A DNA stretch of 64,000 nt from Pseudomonadota bacterium. GTDB taxonomy: Bacteria > Desulfobacterota > Desulfobulbia > Desulfobulbales > Desulfocapsaceae. The translations under genes were made by a program, and so were the position numbers. The notes under the pieces were generated by a model, which was given only the letters and a program-made list of their open reading frames with translations, had not been told where the DNA came from and did no database searches. The DNA is taken from NCBI GenBank assembly GCA_023412495.1, contig JAEYNP010000108.1:1-64000 (forward strand), written 5' to 3'. Each line of letters opens with the position of its first letter. The first letter of the stretch is position 1. Positions 17,525-26,946 of the stretch are shown piece after piece.

Positions 17525-20500
17525 TTAGAGGGGCAGGGAGACTTGACGGTCTCCCGGGTCGCCGGCCTTTTCCGGCGAAAGTTGCCGCTTCACTTCGAAA
17601 TTCCATTTCCAAATCTCGTATATCACCGGATACACCATCAATTCCATGAGAAACGAGGTGAAGATCCCCCCGACCATGGGAGCGGCGATGTGCTTCATCA
17701 CGTCCGAGCCGGTGCCTGTGGCCAGCATGATGGGGAACAGCCCGAGGAACATGGTGGCCACGGTCATGACCTTGGGCCGGATCCTCTTGACCGCCCCCTC
17801 GAGAATCGCCCGGTGCAGCTCCTGCCGGCTGCCGAGCCGGCCCTCCCGCTTTGCCTGGGCATAGGCGAGGTCCAGATACAGGAGCATGAAGACGCCGGTT
17901 TCGGCATCGACCCCCAGGAGGGCGATCAGACCGACCCACACGCCGATGCTCATATTGTATTCGAGCAGGTACAGGAACCAGATCGCGCCCACCGCGGAGA
18001 AAGGGATCGCCAGCAGCACGATCATGGTTTTTACCAGGGAGCGGGTATTGAGGTAGAGAAGAAAGAGAATGCAGAAGAGGGTCAGGGGGATGATCGCGGT
18101 CAACCGCTCCTTCACCCGCTGCATTGCCTCGTATTGGCCGCTCCAGGTGACTGCATAGCCTGGGGGAAGTTCGATCTTTTCCCGGAGCAGCCTGCCTGAT
18201 TCCTCGATGTAGCTGCTCGGGTCGCGGTCGGCGATGTCCACATAGACATAGCCGGTGAGCAGACCGTCCTCATCCCGGATCATCGACGAGCCGGGAACGA
18301 TGCGGATCTCGGCCAGCTGGTCGAGGGGGATCTGCGTTTTGCCTCCCGCGACGGGGACCAGCAGGCGGCCTATGGCGCCCAGATCGCTCCGGAAGTCGCG
18401 CATGTACCGGACGTTCACGGGGTAGCGCTCCCGGCCCTGGATGGTGGTGGTGACATTTTCCCCGCCGATGGCGCTCAACACCACCTGCTGGGCCTCGTCG
18501 ACGCTCATGTTGTAGCGGCCAAGCTCCTCGCGGTTCCAGGTGATATCGAGAAAATAGCCCCCGCCGGTGCGCTCGGCGAAGACGCTGCGGGTGCCCTTGA
18601 CCGGGCGCAAGACAGATTCCACCTGCGTGCCGATCTCCTGAATCTTCGAGAGGTCGGCGCCGGAGATCTTCAGGCCGACGGGGGTGCGGATGCCGGTGGT
18701 CAGCATGTCGATCCGGCCCTTCACCGGCATGGTCCAGGCGTTGGACAGCCCGGGGAGGTTGAGGGCGTCGTTCATCCTGGCGACCAGCTCCTCTCGGGAT
18801 ATGGTGTCGGGGGTGATCCGGCGGAAAATTGCCTTTGCCCACTCCGGCGCCAACGACGAGTACCAGGTCTCCCTCTTGGTCCATTCGGATTTGGGTTTCA
18901 GGATGACTACGGTCTCGAGCATCGACAGCGGCGCCGGGTCGGTGGATGTCTCGGCGCGCCCGGCCTTGCCGTAGACGCTCTCCACCTCGGGGAAGCTCTT
19001 GATGATCCGGTCGGTCACCTGGAGGATCTTCTGCGCCTCGGTGATGGAAATGCCGGGCATGGTGGTCGGCATGTAGAAGAGCGACCCCTCATCGAGCTGG
19101 GGCATGAATTCCGACCCGAGCTGCCTGTACACCGGCAAGGTCAACAGGATCAGCAGCAGAGCGGTGCCGATGACCAGCCACTTGCGCCTGAGCGCCCAGG
19201 CCGCGGCGGGTTCGTAGAGACGGATCAGCAGGCGGCTGACCGGATGTGTCTTCTCGGAGTGAATTTTTCCGGCCAGCACGGCGTTCGCCGTCCGGCACAG
19301 CCACAGGGGGCGGAACCGGAAGTTCCGCACATGGGTGAACAAAAGCCGGAGGGCGGGATCGAGGGTGATGGTCAGGACGGCGGCGACCACCATGGCAAGC
19401 GTCTTGGTGTAGGCGAGCGGCTTGAACATCCGGCCTTCCTGCGCCTCCAGAGTCAGCACGGGCAGAAAGGAGACCGCGATCACCAGCAGGGCGAAGAAGC
19501 TCGGGCCGGCCACCTCCTTGACCGCGCCGATCACCACATCCCGGTAGGGGCCCTTCCGCCCGCCCTGTTCCCACAGCTCCAGCTTCTTGTGGGTCTGCTC
19601 CACCACCACGATGGCGGCGTCGACCAGCGCCCCGATGGCGATGGCGATCCCCCCGAGCGACATGATATTGGCGTTGATTCCCAGGAGCTTCAGCGGGATG
19701 AACGAGATGAGGACGGCGACGGGGATGGTGATGATGGGGATGATGGCGCTCGGAATATGCCAGAGAAAGAGGAGGACGACCAGCGAGACCGTGCAGATCA
19801 CCTCGATGATCGTGCGCTTGAGGTTGGTTATGGAACGCTCGATCAACTCGGAACGGTCGTACACCGGGACGATCTTCACCCCGGCCGGAAGTCCCGGCTC
19901 GATCTCCTTGATCTTTGCCTTGACCTCTTTGATAACGTCCAGGGCGTTCTGGCCCTGGCGCATGACCACGATGCCGGAAACCGCCTCCCCCGTGCCGTCC
20001 AGGTCGGAAACTCCCCGGCGCAGGTCCGGCCCCAGCACGACCTTGCCCACATCGCGGATGCGTATCGGCGTGCCGTCAACGCTTGCGGTCAGGACGATAT
20101 TCTCGAAATCTTCGATGGACTGGGCATAGCCGCGGCCGCGGACCATGTACTCGGTGCCGGCAAACTCGATGAGACGGCCGGCGGCGTCGCTGTTGCCGCC
20201 GCGGACCGCCTCGACCACGCGGGTGAGGCTTATGCCGTAGGCCCTAAGAAGATCCGGGTCGAGGTTCACCTGGTACTGCCTGCTGAAACCGCCGATGGGA
20301 GCCACCTCGGCGACCCCCGGCACCGATTTCAGGTAGTACTGCAGGTACCAGTCCTGGTAGGAGCGCATCTCCGCCAGGCTGTGCCTGCCGCTGGTGTCCA
20401 CCAGGGCATACTGGTAGATCCAGCCGACGCCGGAGGCATCCGGCCCCAGCTCCGTCGTCACTCCCTGGGGAAGACGCTGCAGCACTCCGGAGAGATACTC

Positions 20501-20833
20501 CTGGGTGCGGGACCTGGCCCAGTAGATGTCCGTCCCCTCCTCGAAAATGACGTAGACGAAGGAATAGCCGAAATCGGAAAAGCCCCGAACCGTCTTGACT
20601 CCCGGTGCGCCCAGCATGGCGGTGACGATCGGGTATGTAACCTGGTCCTCGATGATGTCCGGGCTGCGGTCCCAGCGGGAGTAGATGATCACCTGGGTGT
20701 CCGACAGGTCCGGAATGGCGTCGAGAGACAACCTGTGCATGGACCACCAGCCCATGAGAGCCGCATAGGCGACGAGGACCAGGACGAGCATCCTGTTGCG
20801 GGCCGAAAAATCGATTATCCGGTTGATCATCAT
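17525..20833 (-). CDS. cusA: CusA/CzcA-type heavy-metal RND efflux pump
   Basis: A 1102-residue heavy-metal RND transporter of the inner membrane that drives cation export by proton antiport. It begins MMINRIIDFSARNRMLVL and has the HME signature GGIAIAIGALVDAAIVVVEQTHKKLE in TM4, with the proton-relay Asp and Glu residues. A Met-containing MPTTMPGISITEAQKIL stretch lies in the porter domain. A second set of TMs ends PVIYEIWKW. Copper/silver preference (CusA-like) is suggested by the YHS-bearing adaptor partner, but zinc or cobalt cannot be excluded. It overlaps the adaptor gene by 4 bases (ATGA), so the two are coupled. No outer-membrane CusC partner is in the window. Confidence 0.92.
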   Translation of the reverse strand: MMINRIIDFSARNRMLVLVLVAYAALMGWWSMHRLSLDAIPDLSDTQVIIYSRWDRSPDIIEDQVTYPIVTAMLGAPGVKTVRGFSDFGYSFVYVIFEEGTDIYWARSRTQEYLSGVLQRLPQGVTTELGPDASGVGWIYQYALVDTSGRHSLAEMRSYQDWYLQYYLKSVPGVAEVAPIGGFSRQYQVNLDPDLLRAYGISLTRVVEAVRGGNSDAAGRLIEFAGTEYMVRGRGYAQSIEDFENIVLTASVDGTPIRIRDVGKVVLGPDLRRGVSDLDGTGEAVSGIVVMRQGQNALDVIKEVKAKIKEIEPGLPAGVKIVPVYDRSELIERSITNLKRTIIEVICTVSLVVLLFLWHIPSAIIPIITIPVAVLISFIPLKLLGINANIMSLGGIAIAIGALVDAAIVVVEQTHKKLELWEQGGRKGPYRDVVIGAVKEVAGPSFFALLVIAVSFLPVLTLEAQEGRMFKPLAYTKTLAMVVAAVLTITLDPALRLLFTHVRNFRFRPLWLCRTANAVLAGKIHSEKTHPVSRLLIRLYEPAAAWALRRKWLVIGTALLLILLTLPVYRQLGSEFMPQLDEGSLFYMPTTMPGISITEAQKILQVTDRIIKSFPEVESVYGKAGRAETSTDPAPLSMLETVVILKPKSEWTKRETWYSSLAPEWAKAIFRRITPDTISREELVARMNDALNLPGLSNAWTMPVKGRIDMLTTGIRTPVGLKISGADLSKIQEIGTQVESVLRPVKGTRSVFAERTGGGYFLDITWNREELGRYNMSVDEAQQVVLSAIGGENVTTTIQGRERYPVNVRYMRDFRSDLGAIGRLLVPVAGGKTQIPLDQLAEIRIVPGSSMIRDEDGLLTGYVYVDIADRDPSSYIEESGRLLREKIELPPGYAVTWSGQYEAMQRVKERLTAIIPLTLFCILFLLYLNTRSLVKTMIVLLAIPFSAVGAIWFLYLLEYNMSIGVWVGLIALLGVDAETGVFMLLYLDLAYAQAKREGRLGSRQELHRAILEGAVKRIRPKVMTVATMFLGLFPIMLATGTGSDVMKHIAAPMVGGIFTSFLMELMVYPVIYEIWKWNFEVKRQLSPEKAGDPGDRQVSLPL

Positions 20834-22944
20834 TCCCCCTTCCCGGCCAAAGGGGAGCCTGCGCTGCGTCCTGCTCCGCGTGGCGTGTTCATCGCATTTT
20901 CATGCTGTTCCGCTGGTGCGGTTGCCTGCATCTTCCCGGCTGGCTCCGCAGGTTCGGCGGGCGTCTCCGGCGCAGATTCCACCTGCCCGCCTGCCGCGGT
21001 GCTTCCAGGCTTCGCCATTCCGTGAGTTCCCCCGGCGGCATCCTGCCCCTGCGGCATCTGTCCATGGCCATGCTGTACAGGCATGTGGGTCTGGTCGTGG
21101 GCGGAATCCAAGTGGCCGCCAGCTTGCATTGCGGACCCGCCCGCCCTCAGATGGCTCTCCGGGGCGCTGTCGCACCGGTCCTTGCACCACCTGGAGCAGA
21201 AGAAATAGGTTTTCCCCTGGTGGTTTGAGGTGAGGCCGAACTCGGCCGCCTGCTTCTCATTCACGGTCATCCCGCAGATAGGGTCGACGTTCGTCGCCTC
21301 GGCCGCCCCGGGTCCACCGGGCATGGGCATCTCCCCTTGCATTGCCCCGGCAACATCCTGCTTCGGATGCTGCATCTGTCCGCCGCCATGCGTGTGCTCG
21401 GGCATGTCGATGTGATCATGGGCGGAATCGGCGTGATGGCCGTCTCCAGTCATTGCGGTTTCGCCCGTAGGCTTCTCCGGGGAACTGTCGAACCGGTCCT
21501 TGCACCACCTCGAGCAGAAGAAATGGGTTTTTCCCTGGTGGTCGGAGGTGAGGCCATAAGCCTTGGCCTGCTCCTTGTTCACCGTCATCCCGCAGATGGG
21601 GTCGACCTCCGTCGCCTCGGCCGCCCCGGACCCGTCTGCCGGGCTGGCCGTCTCCACATGGGTCCCACCTGCGACCTCATGTCCCTTCATCTGCTCGTCA
21701 CCGTGCATATGCTCGGTCGCGGGAGACTTGAAGCGGCTCTCCGAATCGATGAGGAAATTCCCCGATATCACGATCCGCTCTCCCGGTATCAGCCCCGTCG
21801 CTATCTCCACCCGGTCGCCGATATACTTGCCGGTTTCCACCCTGCGCGGCTCGAACAAACCGTTCCCCCGGTCGATGAACACCGTCTTTCTCAGTCCCGA
21901 ATCGAGCACGGCGTCCACCGGAACCGTCACGGCCGAAGGCAAGGCCACGGGATATTCCACCTCGACGAACATATCCGGACGAAGGGCATAGTCCGGATTG
22001 TCGGCCACCAGGCGGACGCGCAGCGTGCGGGCAACCGGGTCGAACTGCGGCAGCACGTCATCGACCCTCGCTTCGAAGGCATGGCCCTGCCGGCGGATCT
22101 CCACTTTTTCTCCCGGAGGGAAGTATGCGGCGTCGTCACCGTAGGTGTCGAGCAGAACCCAGACCCTGCTCAGGTCGGCGATGCTGAAAAATTCCTTTCC
22201 CTTATCGAAGGTCAGGCCCGGGGAGACATCGCGCGACAGGATGAAACCGGTGGCCGGAGCCTCGATGTCGATGTTTTCGATGAGTTCGCGGGTGCGGTCC
22301 AGGGTTCTGATCTGTTTCTCCCCCATGCCGATAAAGCGCAGGGTGTCTTCAATCTGCTGCAGGCTCTGCTCGGCCACAAAGGCCTGCGTGCCGCTGGTTC
22401 TGACGGTCGCGCGAAGATTGTACGAGGTCAGGGCGCTGAGATAGGACTGCTCGGCGGCAAGATATTCCGGGGTATAAAACGTGGCGAGGACGTCTCCTTT
22501 TCTCACGATGCTCCCGGTGGAAAACGGGCCAACACTGCGCACCCAGCCCGCAACGGCCGAGTTGACCTTATAGATCCGGGTTTCGTCCGCGGAAATTTTT
22601 CCGAGCAGGCGAATGGTGCGGGACGCGGGGCTCATTTCCACCTGCTCCGTACGCACTCCGATGAGCTGCTGTTTTTCGGGGTTGATCATCACCATTCCGG
22701 GGGGCAATGAACCGGTGGACATGTTGACCCCGTCTTCGTAGACCGGCTCCAGAGCCATGCCGCAGGGGGCGATTCCCGGCTTGTCGTATTTTTGCCAGGG
22801 ATTCATGGGATCCACGTAATAGAGGATTTTCCTCTCACCGCCGGCTTCCGCTGCCGATCCTCGGCCTTTGCTGTACCAATATCCCGCAAAAAATGTCGTT
22901 GCCATTATAGCGACGACGACAGTTACCCAAGCGATCTTTTTCAT
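20830..22944 (-). CDS. cusB: CusB-type periplasmic adaptor with HMBD and two C-terminal YHS domains
   Basis: A 704-residue adaptor, much longer than the usual 400-500. After an N-terminal anchor (IAWVTVVVAIMATTFFAGYW) comes a heavy-metal-binding motif (YYVDPMNPWQKYDKPGIAPCGM). The normal MFP core follows: VNSAVAGWVRSVG, barrel-sandwich and beta-barrel segments, and GLIPGERIVISGNFLIDSESR at the end. The tail is then His/Met-rich and contains two nearly identical YHS modules at about residues 440-490 and 545-595 (VDPICGMTV, FFCSRWCKDR). YHS cysteines bind Cu, Ag or Zn in related proteins. The ATG at 22944 has GGAG 11 bases upstream; a GTG at 22962 is the alternative start. Confidence 0.9.
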   Translation of the reverse strand: MKKIAWVTVVVAIMATTFFAGYWYSKGRGSAAEAGGERKILYYVDPMNPWQKYDKPGIAPCGMALEPVYEDGVNMSTGSLPPGMVMINPEKQQLIGVRTEQVEMSPASRTIRLLGKISADETRIYKVNSAVAGWVRSVGPFSTGSIVRKGDVLATFYTPEYLAAEQSYLSALTSYNLRATVRTSGTQAFVAEQSLQQIEDTLRFIGMGEKQIRTLDRTRELIENIDIEAPATGFILSRDVSPGLTFDKGKEFFSIADLSRVWVLLDTYGDDAAYFPPGEKVEIRRQGHAFEARVDDVLPQFDPVARTLRVRLVADNPDYALRPDMFVEVEYPVALPSAVTVPVDAVLDSGLRKTVFIDRGNGLFEPRRVETGKYIGDRVEIATGLIPGERIVISGNFLIDSESRFKSPATEHMHGDEQMKGHEVAGGTHVETASPADGSGAAEATEVDPICGMTVNKEQAKAYGLTSDHQGKTHFFCSRWCKDRFDSSPEKPTGETAMTGDGHHADSAHDHIDMPEHTHGGGQMQHPKQDVAGAMQGEMPMPGGPGAAEATNVDPICGMTVNEKQAAEFGLTSNHQGKTYFFCSRWCKDRCDSAPESHLRAGGSAMQAGGHLDSAHDQTHMPVQHGHGQMPQGQDAAGGTHGMAKPGSTAAGGQVESAPETPAEPAEPAGKMQATAPAEQHENAMNTPRGAGRSAGSPLAGKGE

Positions 22945-23225
22945 TGCCGGTTTAGACTCCACATTTCATTATTATGGACTATTGCCACGCCGGGTTTGAC
23001 TCTCTGAAATTCGTAAACCGTTTCGGTGGGATCGGAAGGAGAGCTAAAACAAAAAGTGTGTTCCCCTATTCTCCTGCCGGCAGGCGAAATTGGTTCAATT
23101 AACTCTACTTGTGCGGGCTCATCTGACGAAATGGACATTTGAATTACACCCGTGTTTTTAAGAAATTGAAGCATGTTTCCGGAGTGATAATTATTCTTTA
23201 AAACGCATTTCATCCGCTTCGTCAA
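22941..23225 (-). CDS. Possible small protein upstream of cusB, 94 aa or less
   Basis: An open frame of up to 94 residues whose stop overlaps the cusB start (CAATGA), a layout typical of coupled genes. The sequence has a soluble, mixed composition (VELIEPISPAGRRIGEHTFCFSS, TETVYEFQRVKPGVAIV) that looks protein-like, but I recognise no family. The listed start is TTG; an ATG at 23213 is equally possible, and neither has a clear ribosome-binding site. It could be a metal-sensing leader for the efflux pair or simply chance. Confidence 0.35.
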   Translation of the reverse strand: MTKRMKCVLKNNYHSGNMLQFLKNTGVIQMSISSDEPAQVELIEPISPAGRRIGEHTFCFSSPSDPTETVYEFQRVKPGVAIVHNNEMWSLNRQ

Positions 23226-23534
23226 CCTATATGGCGGGTGTTAAGGCAAAAGTAGATTGAGCAGGTCTGCGATATTCGAAAAATATCGAAGTGGGAAAAA
23301 TTTGCACTTCGGTACAAAAATTGTTTTGTCCTTTCGGAAATTGATGATATTCTCTAACTGAGAATGACTATTAATAATGATAGGGTGATCGGTTAACGGG
23401 GGGATGGCTGATTACCAATTTGTAACAAGGTAGTAGGTTGAGGGGCTGACTTCCTGGTAATACGTATGTTCGAGCCGATCTCCGGCGGGCATGTCGGATG
23501 GAGGTGGCGCAGTCGCAAAGAACAGGCTGAGCGT
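23226..23534. promoter_or_regulatory. Divergent control region between cusBA and the oxidase genes
   Basis: No gene is seen. At 23360-23378 the sequence GAGAATGACTATTAATAAT matches the classic Fur box at about 12 of 19 positions, a weak but possible metal-regulator site. The region is AT-rich compared with its neighbours, as expected for back-to-back promoters. No confident -35/-10 pair was assigned. Confidence 0.3.
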
Positions 23535-23837
23535 ATGGAAACTTTGAAAAAAAGTAAAAACTTCGTCGTTTTTTGTGTCGGCCTCAGTTTCTTCCTCTAC
23601 CAAGTGGCCATGGCGTATTGCTCCCTCCATGACCCCTCGACGCACATAGATGCCGGTGATATCATCTTTATCCACACCGATGCTCAAAAGTCATCGTTAC
23701 CCTTTCTTCCGCAGTCGAAATATCAGGTTTCTCCTCCGGAATATACCGGCAGAGCCACTTTTCCGGCGGAAACGGAACCATCTCACGCGAGGATCGTCCC
23801 TCGAGGTCTGTTGTCCTCGAGGGCCCCACCTCAATGA
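23535..23837 (+). CDS. Possible small exported protein, 100 aa
   Basis: A 100-residue frame starts METLKKSKNFVVFCVGLSFFLYQVAMA, which reads as a signal peptide with a likely cut after VAMA. A polar mature part of about 72 residues follows. No domain is recognised. There is no clear ribosome-binding site, and the frame extends upstream to 23466 without a better start. It lies ahead of the multicopper oxidase gene on the same strand and might be part of that operon. The composition of the last 30 residues (many Arg, Ser and Pro) is less protein-like, so only the signal-peptide half is persuasive. Confidence 0.35.
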   Translation: METLKKSKNFVVFCVGLSFFLYQVAMAYCSLHDPSTHIDAGDIIFIHTDAQKSSLPFLPQSKYQVSPPEYTGRATFPAETEPSHARIVPRGLLSSRAPPQ

Positions 23838-23976
23838 TGCTCACTCCCGTCGCGGCGCCATAGCAAGAGGAAATACCGGTTTTTGAAAAGCCTGTAAACG
23901 CTCGGTATTTCTGTTGCCGCTCATCAAGTTCGGTCGTCAGTTTTTGAGAATAACCAAATATAAAGAGGAAGATGCC

Positions 23977-25476
23977 GTGAATAGACGAGAATTCTTAAAA
24001 TTGGGCTCAGCGGGGGTCGCGACCATTCTGATAGGCAACAGGCTTTCATGGCTGGGCGGAACCAACGCCTTCGCCGCCGGTCAGACCCTCAACTTTGTCA
24101 TCACCGATGCCGTCAAGCAGATGGCAACCTACAACATCACCAACACCGGTGCCACATGCTATTTCTGGGTCTACGAGGTGACCATACCCGGCAACCCCAA
24201 TACGATCCTCCCCGTCGAAAGTCCGGGGCCGACTATCTGTGCGGTCAAGGGAGACTCTATAACATTCAACGTCACCAACAACCTTGATGAAAACCATGCG
24301 TTTTCCATACCCGATTTCAATTTCAGTATCGGGCCTATCCCTCCGGGTGGGACCATGTCGGGTACCTTGACCGTCAATAAATCGGGCGCGTTTCTCTATT
24401 ACGACGACCTGAATGCGCCGGTAAACAGGGTAATGGGACTGCATGGCGCCCTCGTCGTCAGGCCGGATGTGCCGGTCGGCAACAACAAATTTACGCCCTA
24501 CGACCAGCCGACCCAACACGTTCAGGATCTCTATAACGCCTTCGGTGATCCGGACATTTTCCCCGGCCTCGCATGGGAAGAGGGCGACCCAGACCTGAAT
24601 ATCCACTATTCGACCCCGCCTTTTCGCCAGTATGTCTGGTTGACGCACCAGGCGAGTCCCAGACTCTTCGCCGAGGTGGGGAATCACCCGGCCGGGCAGG
24701 ATTATCCAGCCGCGGATTTCCTTCAGAAGTTCTTGAAATCCCCGTTCAGCCCGACCAGGAACAATTACAATCCCGAATATTTCACCATTAACGGTCAGTC
24801 GGGTTTCTTCGGTCATTTCAGCCCGACCATCACCCCGATGAACCGTGTGGGGGAACCGGTCGTGGTTCATATTCTCAATGCCGGGTTGTGGACCCATTGC
24901 ATGCACCTCCACGCCAACCACTTCTTTGTTACCAGCGTCAACGGGGTGGTATCCGACAATCCCATATGGGTCGACGTTTACAGCGTTCGCTCTATGGATC
25001 GGGTGGACTACACCGTACCATACATGCGGCCGCCGGACGTCCCGAATGTCCGCGGCATCGGACTGCCGGACACCCCGCTTGTCAGCCCCATCACCAACCA
25101 GCCGGTCTGGCCCCCGATAGAGGAACTGGATGTATTTATTCCGGCACAGGGGACAAAGACAAACACCGGGGTGCTGCTGGAGCAGCGCCTCTCCCCGCTC
25201 TGCTATCCGATGCATGACCATTGCGAGCCGAGCCAGACCGCCCAGGGGGGTAACTACAACATGGGGCTCATCTCCGGGATGTACGTAACCGGCGATAGGA
25301 ATACTCTGATGGACTTTCCCATGGAGCATGATATGGAGATGATGTGCCGGAACATCCGCGGCATCAGCGTCACCGGACCGGCGCCTGGCACCGATCCCAA
25401 TGCAACACCGGAGAACCAGGGCGGCAAGAAAATTTCCCCGGCCATCCCCCTGCTGTTGCTGGATCCCGAGGGATGA
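23977..25476 (+). CDS. Multicopper oxidase subunit with Tat signal (C-terminal-type copper ligands)
   Basis: A 499-residue cupredoxin protein. It starts at a GTG (GAGGAAG upstream) giving NRREFLKLGSAGVATILIG, a twin-arginine signal for export of a folded protein. An N-terminal cupredoxin domain is present, but its ligand positions are replaced: HAFSIPD stands where HxHG is expected, and YYDDLN...GLHGALVV where HCH is expected. The C-terminal part carries HCMHLHANHFF at residues 307-317 (an HxxHxH motif) and CYPMHDHCEPSQTAQGGNYN from 409, a variant of the HCHxxxH motif. MHDHxEPSQT-like motifs recall putative manganese oxidases of the MofA type (from memory). The next gene supplies the missing N-terminal-type ligands, so the pair probably forms one enzyme in the periplasm or outside. 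Confidence 0.85.
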   Translation: MNRREFLKLGSAGVATILIGNRLSWLGGTNAFAAGQTLNFVITDAVKQMATYNITNTGATCYFWVYEVTIPGNPNTILPVESPGPTICAVKGDSITFNVTNNLDENHAFSIPDFNFSIGPIPPGGTMSGTLTVNKSGAFLYYDDLNAPVNRVMGLHGALVVRPDVPVGNNKFTPYDQPTQHVQDLYNAFGDPDIFPGLAWEEGDPDLNIHYSTPPFRQYVWLTHQASPRLFAEVGNHPAGQDYPAADFLQKFLKSPFSPTRNNYNPEYFTINGQSGFFGHFSPTITPMNRVGEPVVVHILNAGLWTHCMHLHANHFFVTSVNGVVSDNPIWVDVYSVRSMDRVDYTVPYMRPPDVPNVRGIGLPDTPLVSPITNQPVWPPIEELDVFIPAQGTKTNTGVLLEQRLSPLCYPMHDHCEPSQTAQGGNYNMGLISGMYVTGDRNTLMDFPMEHDMEMMCRNIRGISVTGPAPGTDPNATPENQGGKKISPAIPLLLLDPEG

Positions 25477-25548
25477 GCCCGTGGAAGTGAATGCAAGACA
25501 GTTTAGCTTACAAGCTACAGGACCTATATATAAAAGGGAGCAAAAAAT

Positions 25549-26943
25549 ATGACAGCCTCAAACCCGGTTCATACTATCAAGCGGTGGTCGGTCGTCGGCA
25601 TGGAAGGAATGTTCGCCAAGATGTTCGACCCCCCCAAGGACAGCCCCGCCACCCCGGATTGGGTGGACCCGACTAATCCAGTGCCGGAAGTCATGGCAGC
25701 CAAGGGCTACCAGGACGAGCCGTCGACCCCCCATACGGTCCAGCGTGACCTGATGCACAAAATCGAAATGCCGACTTGGGACGGCAAGGTTTTGAATTTT
25801 TTCGTTTTTCGTGACAAGGACAACGACGCCACCGGCGGAGGCAACTGGCCCGGGGCCGCCATCAGGGTCCCCAGGGGGGTTGTCTTCCACTGCGAGACCT
25901 CGGGACATACCCAGACCCCCCACACCATTCACTGGCACGGCATCGAGCCGACCCCCATGAATGACGGCGTGGGGCACTGTTCCATGGAGATCGGCAGCTA
26001 TACTTATCAGTGGCAGCCCAACTTCATCGGCACCTATTTCTACCACTGCCACCGCAACACCATGCAGCATTTCGAGTTCGGCCTCTACGGCATGCTGCTG
26101 ATCGAGCCGCCGGACGCCTATTTCGCAACCCAATGGGACCCCACCATCCCCATTGGCTGCTGTCGGGACCGCAAGAGGCGGACCGCAGCTAACCTGACAA
26201 ACTTCCCCGAGTTTCCCGATTTCATCGGCGGCGACATCCGGGAACCTGACCCGGAGGCGAACAACCCCGCACTTCCGGCCAACCTGAAGTTCCCCACCAA
26301 TCCCCACGCCATGACTGTGGCCTACGACGTGGAGGCCCTGTGGGTTCTGGATGATCGCGACTCCGTCTGGAGCAACCTCGCAGAGTCTGGCATGGCCACC
26401 TATCCCAAGCATGGTCAAAATCCGGGAGTAGACGATTTCTTTCGAGAAAACCCCGGCCGTGATGGTTTCTTCGCCTTCAATGACTTCAACGCCGACTACT
26501 GGTTCGTCACCGGCGTTCCGGTCAAGGCCCATAAGGGCGGGACGGCGGCGATTCCGACAAATCTGGTGATCCCTCCGGAGTTGAACAGCGGGGTCAGCGA
26601 CACGCAGGTCTCGATCACTGCCTCTGTCAACCAAACCATCCTGCTCCGCTGCCTGGATGCCGCGTACAACTCCCTGGAGATAACCTTTCCTGTGGACATC
26701 GTCATCATCGCCTGGGACGGCCGCGCCTTGGGCGTTCCGCCCTTCGGCTTCAACCATGCCTACAGGATAACGGCAGGCACTCCCTTCAGGATCTGTACCG
26801 CCCGGCGTTTCGACGCTTTGATCAGGTCGGCTGTGCCGGTCAACGACTTTGCCACCGTGAAGTTCATCAACTCTCGCGGGGAGGGCGTGGAGGGTTTTGA
26901 CGAGGTTCTGGTTACGGCCCGGATCCCGATCACGATATCGTAA
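25549..26943 (+). CDS. Multicopper oxidase subunit without signal peptide (N-terminal-type copper ligands)
   Basis: A 464-residue cupredoxin protein. PHTIHWHGIEP places HWHG at residues 128-131, and TYFYHCHRNTMQHFEFGLYGMLLIEPPD places HCH at 166-168. These are the first two ligand motifs of a standard multicopper oxidase. The C-terminal cupredoxin region (FGFNHAYRITAGTPFRICTARRFDALIRSA) lacks the HxxHxH and HCHxxxH motifs. It has no signal peptide, so export most likely depends on the Tat-signal subunit upstream (hitch-hiking; inference). AAGGGAG lies 7 bases before the ATG. It sits 72 bases after the first subunit and is followed by a MITE-like repeat. Confidence 0.85.
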   Translation: MTASNPVHTIKRWSVVGMEGMFAKMFDPPKDSPATPDWVDPTNPVPEVMAAKGYQDEPSTPHTVQRDLMHKIEMPTWDGKVLNFFVFRDKDNDATGGGNWPGAAIRVPRGVVFHCETSGHTQTPHTIHWHGIEPTPMNDGVGHCSMEIGSYTYQWQPNFIGTYFYHCHRNTMQHFEFGLYGMLLIEPPDAYFATQWDPTIPIGCCRDRKRRTAANLTNFPEFPDFIGGDIREPDPEANNPALPANLKFPTNPHAMTVAYDVEALWVLDDRDSVWSNLAESGMATYPKHGQNPGVDDFFRENPGRDGFFAFNDFNADYWFVTGVPVKAHKGGTAAIPTNLVIPPELNSGVSDTQVSITASVNQTILLRCLDAAYNSLEITFPVDIVIIAWDGRALGVPPFGFNHAYRITAGTPFRICTARRFDALIRSAVPVNDFATVKFINSRGEGVEGFDEVLVTARIPITIS

Positions 26944-26946
26944 AGA

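Noticed and set aside
19244..21025. 593-codon plus-strand frame opposite cusA/cusB
   Set aside because: Asp/His/Gly-rich artefact of the opposite codons; no domain or start signal.
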